From a virus: 37,199 nt of DNA. The stretch lies in IMG/VR virus record IMGVR_UViG_3300023202_000040, positions 1 to 37,199 of that record. The stretch is one strand, 5' to 3'. Shown here in pieces: positions 7,464-16,191 of the stretch. The first letter of the stretch is position 1; the number at the start of each line of letters is the position of its first letter. Made by a program: the position numbers and the translations under genes. Under the pieces are notes generated by a model, which searched no databases, was not told where the DNA came from, and saw only the letters and a list, made by a program, of their open reading frames with translations.

Positions 7464-9541
7464 TACCTGGCACCGGGATATTCGAGCACGAACGGCTCGC
7501 CGTTATCGCGAACCAGCGGGCGATCGCGGCCATTCTCAGCCGAGACCAGCGACACTCCATAGCGGCCGGCACCGAGCTCGACCAGGCGGCCGCGTTCGCG
7601 CGCGAGAACCAGCAATCTTTCCGGTGTGCCGTTCGCTACACCGGCAAAATCTTCCGGTCGCCAGCTGTCGGACCAGGCTTCGAAAGCGTCCTCGCTGACG
7701 CCCGGCGGGACGGCGACACGACGGCCGTTAAATTTGGCGGTCGGCAACACCTGCTCGAGCGCCTGCTCGAACAGCCCGGGCTCAAAGAGATCGGACAGGT
7801 CGCCGGTCGCGGACTTGAGCTCGGCGTATTTGGCGAACGCGGCGTCGATATATGCCTGTCGCTGGTTTGGCCAGTCGCCCAACGCCGCGCCGATCACGTC
7901 ATCGACCACTGGCTGGTAATCGATGCGCTTCGGCGTGATGCCTTTGTCCGCCGCAAGCACGGCCTGGCCGCGCATGACGTCGCGGGCAAGCGTACCCTGC
8001 CCGGCCATGACCATATTGCCGAGCAGCGCCATACGGGTCTGCCCGTTTTGGTCCAACTGGCCGAGCGTCGCCAGCGCATCATCGCCGGCGCCCGCGGTCA
8101 TGATCCCGAGCAAACCGACGCGCTCCTCGATTTCAGCCTGGTCATAGACCGCGGCCAGCTGGTCGGCTTCGGCGGCGGTGAATAGCGGCAGCGGCTCGCC
8201 GGTCAGCTGCCGGCCGATATCGGTCGCGCCTTGCCTTGCGGTGATCGATTCGGTGAGCTCGGCGGCACCGGAGAAGTCGAGCGGCTCGTCATCGATCAAA
8301 CCCTCGCGATTGACGAAGCCGCGCGGGTCGGTTTGCATAGCCCTGTCGACCTCGGCGCTGGTGTCCTGTAGCGCCTCCAGTAATTGCACCTGGTCTGCAC
8401 TGGCACCGCCCGCTCGTAGGGCCTGCTCGAGCTCGATGAGCTCGGCGTCACGCTGCGAAGTCGGCAACCGCCGGAATCTGTGCACCTCGCCTTGAATCGC
8501 CTGGGCGGCGTCAAAGTCGGCGGCGAGTTCAGGGTCCTGTAGCCATTGCAAATCATCCGCCACCTGTTGCGCCTGCCGATTGTCGGGCGCGAAACCGTTA
8601 CGGAGCACGCTGATGGCGTCCTTGACGCGACCGGTGCGGGCACGCTGTTCGGCCGCCAACGCCGCGGAATCGGTGGCCGCCCGGTCTGCCAAAAGCGAGC
8701 GCTGGCGATTTCTGAGCGTGATCATTTGCCGCGTGACGGCTTCCTTGTCCTCGGCCGTGATGCCGATATTCGACGCCTCGACGTCCTGCCAGCGCGCGAT
8801 CGCGTCGGCGCCCGCCTCAACGCCCTCGGTGCGGATTAAGCGGTCGAAATTGCCGAGCACCTCCTGGCCGACTACCTCGCGCTCGAAATCCTGCTGCAGA
8901 TTTGCCGCGGCACCCTCGTCGAGCAGTTCGCCCTCGACGCCCTCCTCGAGCAGCGCTTCAAGTTCCTGGCGACGCGCTTCGATCAGCGCGACGTCGCCCT
9001 CAAAGGCGGCCGTTTTGGCATCGTCGAGAAAGCCCTCGACGCCGCGGGAGAGATCCGCTGCCGCCTCGGCTTCGAGCTCGCGCTGCTGCTGGTCTATGAC
9101 TTGCAGCTTTGCGCGCCCGGCGTAGTCAGCGATGCGTTGCTGAATGAACGGCTCGAGCTCGGGCGGCGCTTCCGACAGCAAGCCCTCCGAAAGCCCGGCC
9201 ACGCGCGCGTCGAATGCTTCCGGGTCGTTCGGGTGCTCGATGGCGAACTGGCCGACCTGGTCGCGGATATCGGTCTGTACGGCGGCCTGGTGTGCAAGGA
9301 TCGCCCCGCGCCGGCGCGCCCGCCCGCGGATGGTCATTGACTGGCCGGGTATTGCCTCGCCGCCGGCACCGAGTTCCTGGCCCTCCTGGAAACCGGCCTC
9401 GGCGGCCGCCTGGTCGAGCTCCTGGTTTCGGCGCGCGCTGAACCGCTCGAGCTCAGCGGCGAGCACCTGTCCCGGGTCGCCGGCATTCGGGTCGACGCCG
9501 GCCGTCGTCGGCGTCACCTCGCGGGTAAATCGGCGGACCAT
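7463..9541 (-). CDS. Internal virion protein, helical (692 aa)
   Basis: Second of the three consecutive large genes that probably encode the ejected inner core. The protein is highly charged, rich in Ala, Glu, Gln and Arg, and predicted to be almost entirely helical, with several coiled-coil-like stretches (for example AQRGE-, QQQRELEAEAAA- and RRQELEALLEEG-type segments in the first 230 residues). This composition and the length recall T7 gp15-type internal proteins; direct homology cannot be shown by eye. Both ends use TAATG junctions (at 9541 and 7463), so it is translated coupled to the gp14-like gene before it and the 1099-residue gene after it. No signal peptide or enzymatic motif was seen. 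Confidence 0.65.
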   Translation of the reverse strand: MVRRFTREVTPTTAGVDPNAGDPGQVLAAELERFSARRNQELDQAAAEAGFQEGQELGAGGEAIPGQSMTIRGRARRRGAILAHQAAVQTDIRDQVGQFAIEHPNDPEAFDARVAGLSEGLLSEAPPELEPFIQQRIADYAGRAKLQVIDQQQRELEAEAAADLSRGVEGFLDDAKTAAFEGDVALIEARRQELEALLEEGVEGELLDEGAAANLQQDFEREVVGQEVLGNFDRLIRTEGVEAGADAIARWQDVEASNIGITAEDKEAVTRQMITLRNRQRSLLADRAATDSAALAAEQRARTGRVKDAISVLRNGFAPDNRQAQQVADDLQWLQDPELAADFDAAQAIQGEVHRFRRLPTSQRDAELIELEQALRAGGASADQVQLLEALQDTSAEVDRAMQTDPRGFVNREGLIDDEPLDFSGAAELTESITARQGATDIGRQLTGEPLPLFTAAEADQLAAVYDQAEIEERVGLLGIMTAGAGDDALATLGQLDQNGQTRMALLGNMVMAGQGTLARDVMRGQAVLAADKGITPKRIDYQPVVDDVIGAALGDWPNQRQAYIDAAFAKYAELKSATGDLSDLFEPGLFEQALEQVLPTAKFNGRRVAVPPGVSEDAFEAWSDSWRPEDFAGVANGTPERLLVLARERGRLVELGAGRYGVSLVSAENGRDRPLVRDNGEPFVLEYPGAR

Positions 9542-10026
9542 TACGGACCGCCTCGAGCGAGGATCCGCTCGCCGGCGTTCAGGATCGTCGTGGCCGAGCG
9601 CACCGTCGACAGTCGCGACACGCTGGCACGGTTGCGCTTGAGCGCATCGATTCGGGTGCGCGTGTTGAAGTCGTCCACAAATGAATCCTCGGCCGCTCGC
9701 TGTGCATCGGTCATGCTGATATTGGCGACCGAGCCAGACATGGCGAGGCCGGACGCCGCGGCGTTGGCCGACTGCGAGCCGAGAATCGCGACCAGCCGGC
9801 GCCGGCGCTGGATTTCGCGATCCCTCGACGCCGTCGTTTCCCGTCGCTGCGCGAGCTCTAGTTCCACCTCGCGGGCACCGGCTGCCTGGCGCTGTGCGCC
9901 GACACTCAGCGCCGTCCCACCGACCGCCAGCGCAGCGACAGGGCCGCCGAGTGCAAATGCCGTCGCGGTGGCGATCGCCGGCAGTGCGAAGTCGAGATCC
10001 GTGGATTTTTTAACGAAGTCGCCCAT
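9541..10026 (-). CDS. Small internal virion protein, gp14-like (161 aa)
   Basis: A small protein between tail tube B and the large core proteins, the place of gp14 in T7-like virion clusters. Residues about 12-45 are hydrophobic and Ala/Gly-rich (ALPAIATATAFALGGPVAALAVGGTALS), suitable for membrane insertion after ejection. A basic helical region (QRRETTASRDREIQRRRRL) and a stretch of SQSANAAASGLAMSGSVANI follow; small phage internal proteins often have the same order of hydrophobic N-terminus, basic helix and Ala/Ser-rich segment. The assignment rests on position and architecture. The stop overlaps the next start (TAATG). Confidence 0.62.
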   Translation of the reverse strand: MGDFVKKSTDLDFALPAIATATAFALGGPVAALAVGGTALSVGAQRQAAGAREVELELAQRRETTASRDREIQRRRRLVAILGSQSANAAASGLAMSGSVANISMTDAQRAAEDSFVDDFNTRTRIDALKRNRASVSRLSTVRSATTILNAGERILARGGP

Positions 10027-10039
10027 GACCTCCCTCCGA

Positions 10040-12130
10040 TCAGGCTTTACCGACGTCGAGGACGCCGGCCAGGGCCAGAATGTGAAACGGCAACGGCTGT
10101 TCCTGCGTCAGTGTAATTGTCGCATCGCCATCGGTATAGCCGAGCTCGCGTGCAGTGAGCAGCCCGGTATATGGCTCGTCCAGGGTGGCGAACTGGCTAA
10201 CGCCCGGCTGCGAGTCCGGGATCAGCTGGCCGTTGGCAACAATGCCGAGCGAGTTCAGCACCCGCAGACGGATATCGGTGATGCGCTTCCTGGCGCCGAG
10301 TAGCGGCCCGCCGCCGAATTCGACCACGAGCGGCATGGTCTCGACGATCGGCGGCACGAAGTAACCGGCCTCGAGCGACGTGGTTGGCGCTGTCTCAACG
10401 GTAATCTGGCCGCTTGAGTCGACGGTCACATCATCGACCGGCGCCCCGTCGACCAGTACCTGCACGGTTTCACTTTGCAAATGGTCGAAACCGGCCGTCG
10501 TCGTTCCGAGCCCGCTGGTGACGGTCTTGGCTGCATCCAAGCGCGTGTCATAGTCAGCCACCTCGAGCGTGTAAACCGTCTGTCCGTCGCGCTCGCGTTC
10601 GACCAGGTAAAGGATATCGGTGCCGACCGTTGCCACCTGCCTGAGCTTATCGCCTGAGCGTGTGTTGTCCTCGGTCCAGGCGGCAATGTCCTGTGCCCTG
10701 AGCGTGTTGAGAATGGCGCCGGTGCCGTCTGCGTTGATCGTCAGTACATAACTGTCCTCGTCGTCGCTGGTCGACGTCAGCGCCGCCATGCTCGAGATCA
10801 TCGAGAACAGATGCGACGACAGCACCGAAAGCGACGTCGCGTTATACGCCTCCTCGGCCCACAGGAACAGGTATTCGCGGACGGTTTTCTTGTCGCGGGT
10901 GACGAAAAGGGTGGCACCGTCGACCTCGACGGGCGGGATGGCCGAGGCACAGCCGAAACGGGATTGTCTGGGCAGTGCCGGCGCCGGCGTCAACGGCCGA
11001 TCGGGCGAGTAGAACTCGCCGCCGGAGGTGAACAGCTGCAGGTTGCGGCCGGCATAAATCGCCCGAAACGCATTGACCTGGTCGGTGTTCACGGTGACGA
11101 ATATGCCCTGGTCATCGAGCCCGGTTCCCTCGTTGAAGTCGTAAGGATTGAAACCGCCGATCACGGTGCCGAGCAGGGTCTGCGGCAACGATTTAAGGCC
11201 GGCAAAGAGCAACCGGGACTCGTAGAACGTGCAGGCAATCGGCCAGCCGCGGGTGGCGCTGATGGGATCCTCGCGCCTGGGGCTGCCGGTTTGCGTCGTG
11301 GTGAGCGTGATCGATGCGCCGGTGTTGTCGGTATTGCGCCCGGTCATGTCCTCGTAGGCGTCCGCTGAATCGCCCGAGAATGTGATTGTGTACGTGCTGG
11401 CGGCCTCGGATACCGATATCGAGGTATCGGCGAAACCGGTCGGCGGCAGGAGCAGGAGCTCCTCTTTGATGCGCCGCTCGTTGGCGTCGACGTCGGTATT
11501 TGAAAAGACGATCTCCGGCGTTTCGAAGCCATTGAGCTCGAGCTTGTAGCGATCGCCATCGGAAAAGCCGTTGAATACCAGCGTCACAATATGGTTCGTC
11601 GGCGTCGGCGAATCGCTGTCGTTGAAATCGTACTGCGGCAGGTTGACGGTCGAGAGCGTCGACAGGGTCCACAGGTTGTGATCGGTGCCGCGCACCAGCT
11701 GTCGCTGCTCGACATCCGGATGCGTGATGATCATCGTGTCGGCCGACTGCGTGAAATTGAGTTCGAGCGCCTGGGCCGTCGTCCAGGGTGCAGCGAGATA
11801 GTCGTTGCCGCCACCGTTGATATCGGTGATCAGCGCGTAATCCTTGGCGCCTGCTGTTTGCTCGCGGAAAAATTCGATCTTTGAGTCGGTGATGACCAGC
11901 GCGTAATTCTGCTCGGTGTTGAACGAGAACTCGATCAGGCGGCCATTGCCGGCGACGTCGTCGATATGCCGGCGGCCCCACCGCGCCCGGACGCCGCCCT
12001 CTTTCGGACAGACGACGTTGATGCCGCGGAGCATGCCTTGGTAGTAGTGCTGGATATCGGTGCGAGCCGCGAGCCCCGGATTCAGGACCCCGGAGGTGAA
12101 TGCGGTCTGTAGCGGCTGGCGGCGCGCCAT
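10040..12130 (-). CDS. Tail tubular protein B (gp12-like, 696 aa)
   Basis: Forms the nozzle of the short tail in podoviruses, below the gp11-like adaptor. The N-terminus, MARRQPLQTAFTSGVLNPGLAARTDIQHYYQGMLRGINVVC, is characteristic of this family: a short segment leading to 'F.sGvl.P.l..R.D...Y..g......n..p..eGG...R.G'. The remainder is beta-rich with many TV/TI strands, as expected for a propeller-like protein. I place the start at 12130, one base after the stop of tail tube A; an in-frame upstream ATG at 12208 would run back into that gene and gives an Arg/Ser-rich shadow-like sequence. Neighbours on both sides are tail and internal virion genes. Confidence 0.86.
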   Translation of the reverse strand: MARRQPLQTAFTSGVLNPGLAARTDIQHYYQGMLRGINVVCPKEGGVRARWGRRHIDDVAGNGRLIEFSFNTEQNYALVITDSKIEFFREQTAGAKDYALITDINGGGNDYLAAPWTTAQALELNFTQSADTMIITHPDVEQRQLVRGTDHNLWTLSTLSTVNLPQYDFNDSDSPTPTNHIVTLVFNGFSDGDRYKLELNGFETPEIVFSNTDVDANERRIKEELLLLPPTGFADTSISVSEAASTYTITFSGDSADAYEDMTGRNTDNTGASITLTTTQTGSPRREDPISATRGWPIACTFYESRLLFAGLKSLPQTLLGTVIGGFNPYDFNEGTGLDDQGIFVTVNTDQVNAFRAIYAGRNLQLFTSGGEFYSPDRPLTPAPALPRQSRFGCASAIPPVEVDGATLFVTRDKKTVREYLFLWAEEAYNATSLSVLSSHLFSMISSMAALTSTSDDEDSYVLTINADGTGAILNTLRAQDIAAWTEDNTRSGDKLRQVATVGTDILYLVERERDGQTVYTLEVADYDTRLDAAKTVTSGLGTTTAGFDHLQSETVQVLVDGAPVDDVTVDSSGQITVETAPTTSLEAGYFVPPIVETMPLVVEFGGGPLLGARKRITDIRLRVLNSLGIVANGQLIPDSQPGVSQFATLDEPYTGLLTARELGYTDGDATITLTQEQPLPFHILALAGVLDVGKA

Positions 12131-12131
12131 G

Positions 12132-12707
12132 TCAGTACCTGCAGTCGATAAACGGGTTCGGCAGGGGCTCCTGATTCGGCTGCTGCTGCGCGTCCTCGAA
12201 CAGGGCATCGCTTCGCGCGATATCGCGATCGTTGCGCATTTCCGCCGAAGGATCGTCGCCGGTGATGCCTTTGCAGGTTTTGACCGTCAGCTGCGCGATC
12301 ACAAATTCACGGAACCAGGGCGGCCAGTCGCCTTCCTTCACGTAACGAATGTAGTCGATCGTGATCGCGCTCGAGTTGTTGCTCAGGAGCTTTTTGATGC
12401 CCTGGATCTCGTAGTTTTCCGGCGGGAACACGTAAAGCATTTTCAGGTAGTCCGGCGGCAGCTGCCAGGCCGTCGAGTAACGGGCCTCGGGCGCCGCCGA
12501 GAGTTTCGTCAGCGCGGCCTTCTTGGTTGCAAATCGCCAGTTCGATCGCGTCAAGCACGCCTCGGCAATTTGCTGATAGTTCAGGCGCATGATCAGTGCC
12601 GTCTTTGACGTGTCGTTTTCTAAATTGGTGATTTTCTCCTCGCCCATCCGGCCCGTGAGCGCCTGGTTGATGATGTCGAGTTTTGCGAACGTGCTCGGCG
12701 TCGGCAT
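12132..12707 (-). CDS. Tail tubular protein A (gp11-like adaptor, 191 aa)
   Basis: The ring protein connecting portal and nozzle in T7-like tails. The length is typical of the family, which runs close to 190-200 residues. The N-terminal region has the family's usual features: an 'IINQALTGRMGEEKITNLEND' segment, then an ACLTRSNWRFATKKAALTKL helix, then the YSTAWQLPPDYLKMLYVFP segment where the chain enters the beta-domain. It directly precedes tail tube B with one base between them, a normal gp11-gp12 order. Confidence 0.86.
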   Translation of the reverse strand: MPTPSTFAKLDIINQALTGRMGEEKITNLENDTSKTALIMRLNYQQIAEACLTRSNWRFATKKAALTKLSAAPEARYSTAWQLPPDYLKMLYVFPPENYEIQGIKKLLSNNSSAITIDYIRYVKEGDWPPWFREFVIAQLTVKTCKGITGDDPSAEMRNDRDIARSDALFEDAQQQPNQEPLPNPFIDCRY

Positions 12708-12709
12708 GG

Positions 12710-14467
12710 TTATCTCCTGCGTCGGCGGTAGATTACAGGATACGAGCCTGCGGCGGCGGGCGGTGTGCCGCCGACCACCGTCATCGGGCGGGCGATATCG
12801 GCCTCGCTCGCCTGGCCGAGCTGGCGCACCTTGGAGGATCCCGCCAGCGCTTGCGCCGTGTCGGCCTCGCTGGCCTGCGCAACTGTCAGCGTGCGCATAC
12901 CCGTCATAGCCTGCGCGCTGTCGGCTTCGCTCGACTGGCCGACCTGCTTGAGTTTCGAGCTGGCGAACGCGAGCGCGCTGTCGGCCTCGCTCGCCGGGTT
13001 GACGGTCTCAGTGATTACGCCGGCGCCCGCCTCAGTGATCGGGCGAGCGGTGTCAGTCTCCACAGCCTGACCAATCGCCTTTTGCTTGGCCTTGCCGAAC
13101 GGCCGCGCGCTGTCGGCTTCGCTCGACTGGCCGATCGCCTTTTGCTTGGCACCGGTAAGCGCCTGCGCACTGTCGGCCTCGCTGGCCTGGTTGACCTGGT
13201 GCTGCTTGGCCTTAGTCAGTCCCTGCGCACTATCCGTTTCGAGCACCTGGCCGAGCTCGGCGCTGAGTGCGCCGCTCGGTGTAATAGTCTGTGCGCTGTC
13301 GGCCTCGCTGGCCTGACCGATCGCCTTTTGCTTGGCACCGGTGAATGCCTGGGCAGTATCGGTCTCTGTGACCTGGCCGAGCGTGGCCGAAATGCCGGAC
13401 GACGGATTGAGCACGATCGCTGCGATCGTGGAGTAGCTCTCCGTCGCCATGTCGATCGTCGTGGTGCCGGCGTCCGGGTCAAATGCGACGACGTCGAACC
13501 GATGACTATTGATGAGCTGATTGTTCTCCAACGTGTTGTCGTCGGGCGTGATCGATATCGTTGTGCCCGAAAAGCGCTGCGCATAGGCAAGGCCAAGTTG
13601 CCCGACGGAGGACGTCAACACGAGCTGCATGGCGTCGAGGCCGTTAGATGACGTGTTCTGATCGGCGTCCGCGTCGCCCACCAATGCCGCAATACTCGAT
13701 GTATCCACGTCGGAATTGATGTAGACGGGGATTATTTCACCGCCCTCGTCCGGCGCCGAAGCGTTCCACGTCCAGGCAAGGGTGACGTTGCCAATCGTCG
13801 GGTTAAGCAACACGCCAATGCCGGCGTGAGCGCCGTATTGAATCGTCGCCTGGTTTTGCAGCGGCGAAGTGTCAAAATCGACGCTGTCGCCGTCAATAGT
13901 CAGCGAATCCAGGTCCTCGCCGCCGGCCGTGCCGTCCCACATACCAGTAAACACGACGATCGCGGCCGTGCCGGATGGTACGGTAATGCTCGTTGAGTCG
14001 CTTGCCGATCCGCTGGCGTCGACCACCTCGGAGCCAAGAACGCTGTTTGCTGCGTCGGCCACTAGGCCGCCGCCGTCATCATCTTCGGACCACGTGAAAT
14101 CGACCAGTACGCCATCCGCGCCCGGCGGCGCCAGCGGCGCATCGGGCCGGAGTTTGATCGCCTCGCCACTGTAACGGCTTTCCGTGCCGGCGGTGTTGAG
14201 CGCCGTGATAACGAAATAGCAAGCTTCGGCGGTGTCCGGAAGTCCCGCTGTAGTAGTCGACAGCGCCGCCGGATCATCGATCGGCCGGACGTCGGTGTAC
14301 TGGCCGCTCTGCTCACAGCCCCAATATAGCCGATAACCGGCCAAATCGGTGAGCGGCGTTCCGTCCTCGTTCTGTGTCGGCGCGGTCCAGGAATTAGACG
14401 CGGACCATTCCCCGTGCGCCGGCTGAAACGCAAGCGCCGCGGCCGCCAGCGCGATCCAGCGGCGCAT
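12710..14467 (-). CDS. Exported fibronectin-like protein with ten SEADSAQ repeats (585 aa)
   Basis: The protein starts with a Sec-type signal peptide: RR, a hydrophobic Ala/Leu core, and AHG before a likely cut after residue 19. Residues about 22-108 resemble a fibronectin type III domain, with tryptophan and YRLYWG strands and a YYFVITALNTAG-like strand, here CYFVITALNTAGTESRYS. A beta-rich middle domain of about 240 residues follows. From about residue 358 to 566 there are ten repeats of 20-24 residues around GQASEADSAQ-L-T-G-KQKA. The end is penta-arginine. It lies between decoration and tail-tube genes, so it may be a virion-associated adhesin. The signal peptide argues that it is exported from the infected cell. 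Similar ETDTAQ repeats occur in phage and bacterial surface proteins. Function unknown. Confidence 0.7.
   Translation of the reverse strand: MRRWIALAAAALAFQPAHGEWSASNSWTAPTQNEDGTPLTDLAGYRLYWGCEQSGQYTDVRPIDDPAALSTTTAGLPDTAEACYFVITALNTAGTESRYSGEAIKLRPDAPLAPPGADGVLVDFTWSEDDDGGGLVADAANSVLGSEVVDASGSASDSTSITVPSGTAAIVVFTGMWDGTAGGEDLDSLTIDGDSVDFDTSPLQNQATIQYGAHAGIGVLLNPTIGNVTLAWTWNASAPDEGGEIIPVYINSDVDTSSIAALVGDADADQNTSSNGLDAMQLVLTSSVGQLGLAYAQRFSGTTISITPDDNTLENNQLINSHRFDVVAFDPDAGTTTIDMATESYSTIAAIVLNPSSGISATLGQVTETDTAQAFTGAKQKAIGQASEADSAQTITPSGALSAELGQVLETDSAQGLTKAKQHQVNQASEADSAQALTGAKQKAIGQSSEADSARPFGKAKQKAIGQAVETDTARPITEAGAGVITETVNPASEADSALAFASSKLKQVGQSSEADSAQAMTGMRTLTVAQASEADTAQALAGSSKVRQLGQASEADIARPMTVVGGTPPAAAGSYPVIYRRRRR
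12770..13400 (-). repeat. Ten tandem protein-coding repeats (SEADSAQ type)
   Basis: Within the exported protein, ten tandem units have cores GQVTETDTAQ, GQASEADSAQ, GQVLETDSAQ, NQASEADSAQ, GQSSEADSAR, GQAVETDTAR, NPASEADSAL, GQSSEADSAQ, AQASEADTAQ and GQASEADIAR, separated by Lys-rich or Gly/Ala-rich links. At DNA level some spacers are nearly identical: tcgccttttgcttggc occurs three times (near 13076, 13136 and 13320). This makes the tract prone to recombination, expansion and mis-assembly. Confidence 0.85.
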
Positions 14468-14471
14468 GCGA

Positions 14472-14846
14472 TCAGGTAATCGTGAGAATGCAGCCCGTAT
14501 CGTCGCACGAGAGCTCGATATCGTTCAGCGTTCCATCATCGCCCGGCGCCATCAGCTGGCCAATGTTCCTGGTTAGGGTGTTGCTGAATGAGCTGCCGGC
14601 GGCGTTTATAAAACGAAGCTGCACGTCATAGGTGCCTGGTCCCGGGAAGGCGGCCGGAATGCTGCCGCCGGTCGTTGCTATCGTGCCTGCCGGGGCGCCG
14701 TCAATCAGCACCTCGATACTGTCGACCGGGCCGCCGTTGGTCGGCAGCGTGAAATCGAAAGAGTCGATCGAGATCGTAGCAGCCAGGGCGGGCAGTGAAA
14801 GCAGAGTGACGGCCAGCGCGACCGCGAAATAGAAGGCTTTGCGCAT
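14472..14846 (-). CDS. Small exported protein of unknown function (124 aa)
   Basis: The protein begins MRKAFYFAVALAVTLLSLPALA, a clear Sec signal peptide with an ALA cleavage site after residue 22. The mature part of about 100 residues is beta-rich and looks like a small Ig-like fold (DSFDFTLPTNGGPVDSIEVLIDGAPAGTI and GTYDVQLRFINAAGSSFSNTLT). Two cysteines near the C-terminus (SCDDTGC) could pair in the periplasm. The start at 14846 is supported by AGGAG seven bases upstream. It ends five bases before the larger exported repeat protein, so the two probably act together in the envelope or at the cell surface. No family was recognised. Confidence 0.7.
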   Translation of the reverse strand: MRKAFYFAVALAVTLLSLPALAATISIDSFDFTLPTNGGPVDSIEVLIDGAPAGTIATTGGSIPAAFPGPGTYDVQLRFINAAGSSFSNTLTRNIGQLMAPGDDGTLNDIELSCDDTGCILTIT

Positions 14847-14859
14847 CGGAGTACTCCTG

Positions 14860-15330
14860 TCAGGCAGCGCGGAAGAATCCGGCGGAGGCAAGCTCGGCGG
14901 TAATGTCCGAGCCGTCCGGCGTGATCGCAAAATCGTGCTGTGTCAGCGGCTCGATATTGGCATCGGTGCCGGCGCCGGAGTCGCTGTCATAGCACACCAG
15001 CAAATCGGTCCAGGAATCACCGGCGGCGACGGCGGACCACGTTTGATCAGCAAAGTCGAGATCAACGCGGTCATTGGTGTCGTCCGGCGCGAACGCGGTG
15101 AGATCGGTGTCGTCGAGCTCGATGCGCGCATAATTCGTGTTCGTGACCTCAGCCGCGGCGGTCGCGAGCAGCGCCGACAGGGTATCGACGTCCTCGAGCG
15201 TCGCGTCGCTCGCGGCGCCCGCGTCGATCGCAACAATCGTCAGTACCGCGTTCGTCGGGTCCGATTCGTCGACCCGCTTGTAGAGCTCGGCGACGCGGCC
15301 TTTGGCGACATTGAACACAAAGTCAGCCAT
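14860..15330 (-). CDS. Conserved phage structural protein (156 aa)
   Basis: The sequence MADFVFNVAKGRVAELYKRVDESDPTNAVLTIVAIDAG, followed by a DTLSALLA helix, NTNYAR and DDTNDRVDLDFADQTWSA, belongs to a type I have often seen in head and neck regions of podoviral and siphoviral genomes, without a known function. It is acidic, beta-rich and small. Its position between decoration-like genes and tail tubes fits a capsid-exterior or neck protein. The start overlaps the end of the zinc-finger-like gene by eight bases. No catalytic motifs are visible. Confidence 0.65.
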   Translation of the reverse strand: MADFVFNVAKGRVAELYKRVDESDPTNAVLTIVAIDAGAASDATLEDVDTLSALLATAAAEVTNTNYARIELDDTDLTAFAPDDTNDRVDLDFADQTWSAVAAGDSWTDLLVCYDSDSGAGTDANIEPLTQHDFAITPDGSDITAELASAGFFRAA

Positions 15331-15721
15331 CGATTCGCTCCGTCAGATAGAAATTGTGCCGCACGTAGCCGGCCGGATGCTTGCCGTTGGGGCTTGGTTC
15401 GCCGCCATGCTCGGCAGCGACATGCGCCCGCGCCGCGATCTGGCCGGGGAGCTTGTCGCCGCAATGGCAACAATAAATGCCCGGCGGTGCCAGCACCTTG
15501 TAACTGACGTCGTCCTGGCTGTCGATCGTCTTGAGTGTGATCGTGCCGTTTTCAAAGCGGATCCAGCCGTCTGCCAGGGCCTGCTCGATCAGGCGCGTCG
15601 ACGGTTTCCAGATTTTTTGCCCGCGCTTGATCTCGATGCGCCGGGCCGGCGGCCTGGTTTTCGGTTTCTCCGGGTCGAATTTCTTGAGATCCGCCGGATC
15701 ATAGTGCTTTTTCAGGTGCAT
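15323..15721 (-). CDS. Small basic protein with a C2H2 zinc-finger motif (132 aa)
   Basis: The N-terminal 45 residues are very basic and Pro/Lys-rich, likely nucleic-acid or surface binding. Residues 84-105 contain C84-x2-C87-x12-H100-x4-H105, the spacing of a classical C2H2 zinc finger. An extra C85 and H86 lie inside the knuckle. The gene lies in the virion block, coupled to the coiled-coil gene upstream (ATG at 15721 shares bases with its stop). A zinc-binding protein inside the structural module could pack DNA or be a minor head protein. The family is not recognised; the finger is a motif match only. Confidence 0.6.
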   Translation of the reverse strand: MHLKKHYDPADLKKFDPEKPKTRPPARRIEIKRGQKIWKPSTRLIEQALADGWIRFENGTITLKTIDSQDDVSYKVLAPPGIYCCHCGDKLPGQIAARAHVAAEHGGEPSPNGKHPAGYVRHNFYLTERIDG

Positions 15722-16191
15722 CAGCTGCCTCCCAGGCCGGCGATCTTCTCGCGCATGTCGGCAATCGCCTGTCGCAGGGTGTCGCGCTTGTTGGTCTCGG
15801 AGGCTAACAGGTTCTTGACGGCGAGGAGCTCCTCCTCGGCGTCGGTAATCTGCTTTTTGAGATCCGCCAAACGGACGACGTGGGTGGACTCGATTTCATC
15901 GGCCGTATCGGTCGCCTCGCCGATGATCGCCTCGGCCTCGAGCTCGGCCTCGGCTTTGGCCTGTTTGCCCTGAGCGATCGCCTCATCGGCCTGGGCGCGA
16001 TACGCGGCCGCCCTCTCGCCGAGTGCCTCGACGTCGGTCTGAATCTTCGCCCGCCGCTTGTCTGCCTCTTTGACGTGCTGCTCGGCCTGCGCAACGGTCT
16101 CAAGCACGTCCTCGAGGTGTTCGAATGCGCGGACGAACTGCGCGAAACGTCGGGCCTGCTGCAGTGCGCCCTGGGTGGTCAGTTCGCTCAT
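15721..16191 (-). CDS. Coiled-coil structural protein (156 aa)
   Basis: Nearly the whole chain is predicted alpha-helical with heptad character, from QQARRFAQFVRAFEHLEDVLETVAQAEQHV through long Ala/Glu/Lys-rich segments to LKKQITDAEEELLAVKNLLASETNKRDTLRQAIADMREKI. Such proteins sit in virion regions of phages as minor head components or chaperones. The start at 16191 overlaps the stop of the beta-sandwich gene before it. Coiled coils are non-specific, so function stays open. Confidence 0.6.
   Translation of the reverse strand: MSELTTQGALQQARRFAQFVRAFEHLEDVLETVAQAEQHVKEADKRRAKIQTDVEALGERAAAYRAQADEAIAQGKQAKAEAELEAEAIIGEATDTADEIESTHVVRLADLKKQITDAEEELLAVKNLLASETNKRDTLRQAIADMREKIAGLGGS

Noticed and set aside
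12770-13400. Regularly spaced repeats that might suggest a CRISPR array
   Set aside because: The units keep the reading frame and encode SEADSAQ repeats; the DNA units are not identical and there are no unique spacers.
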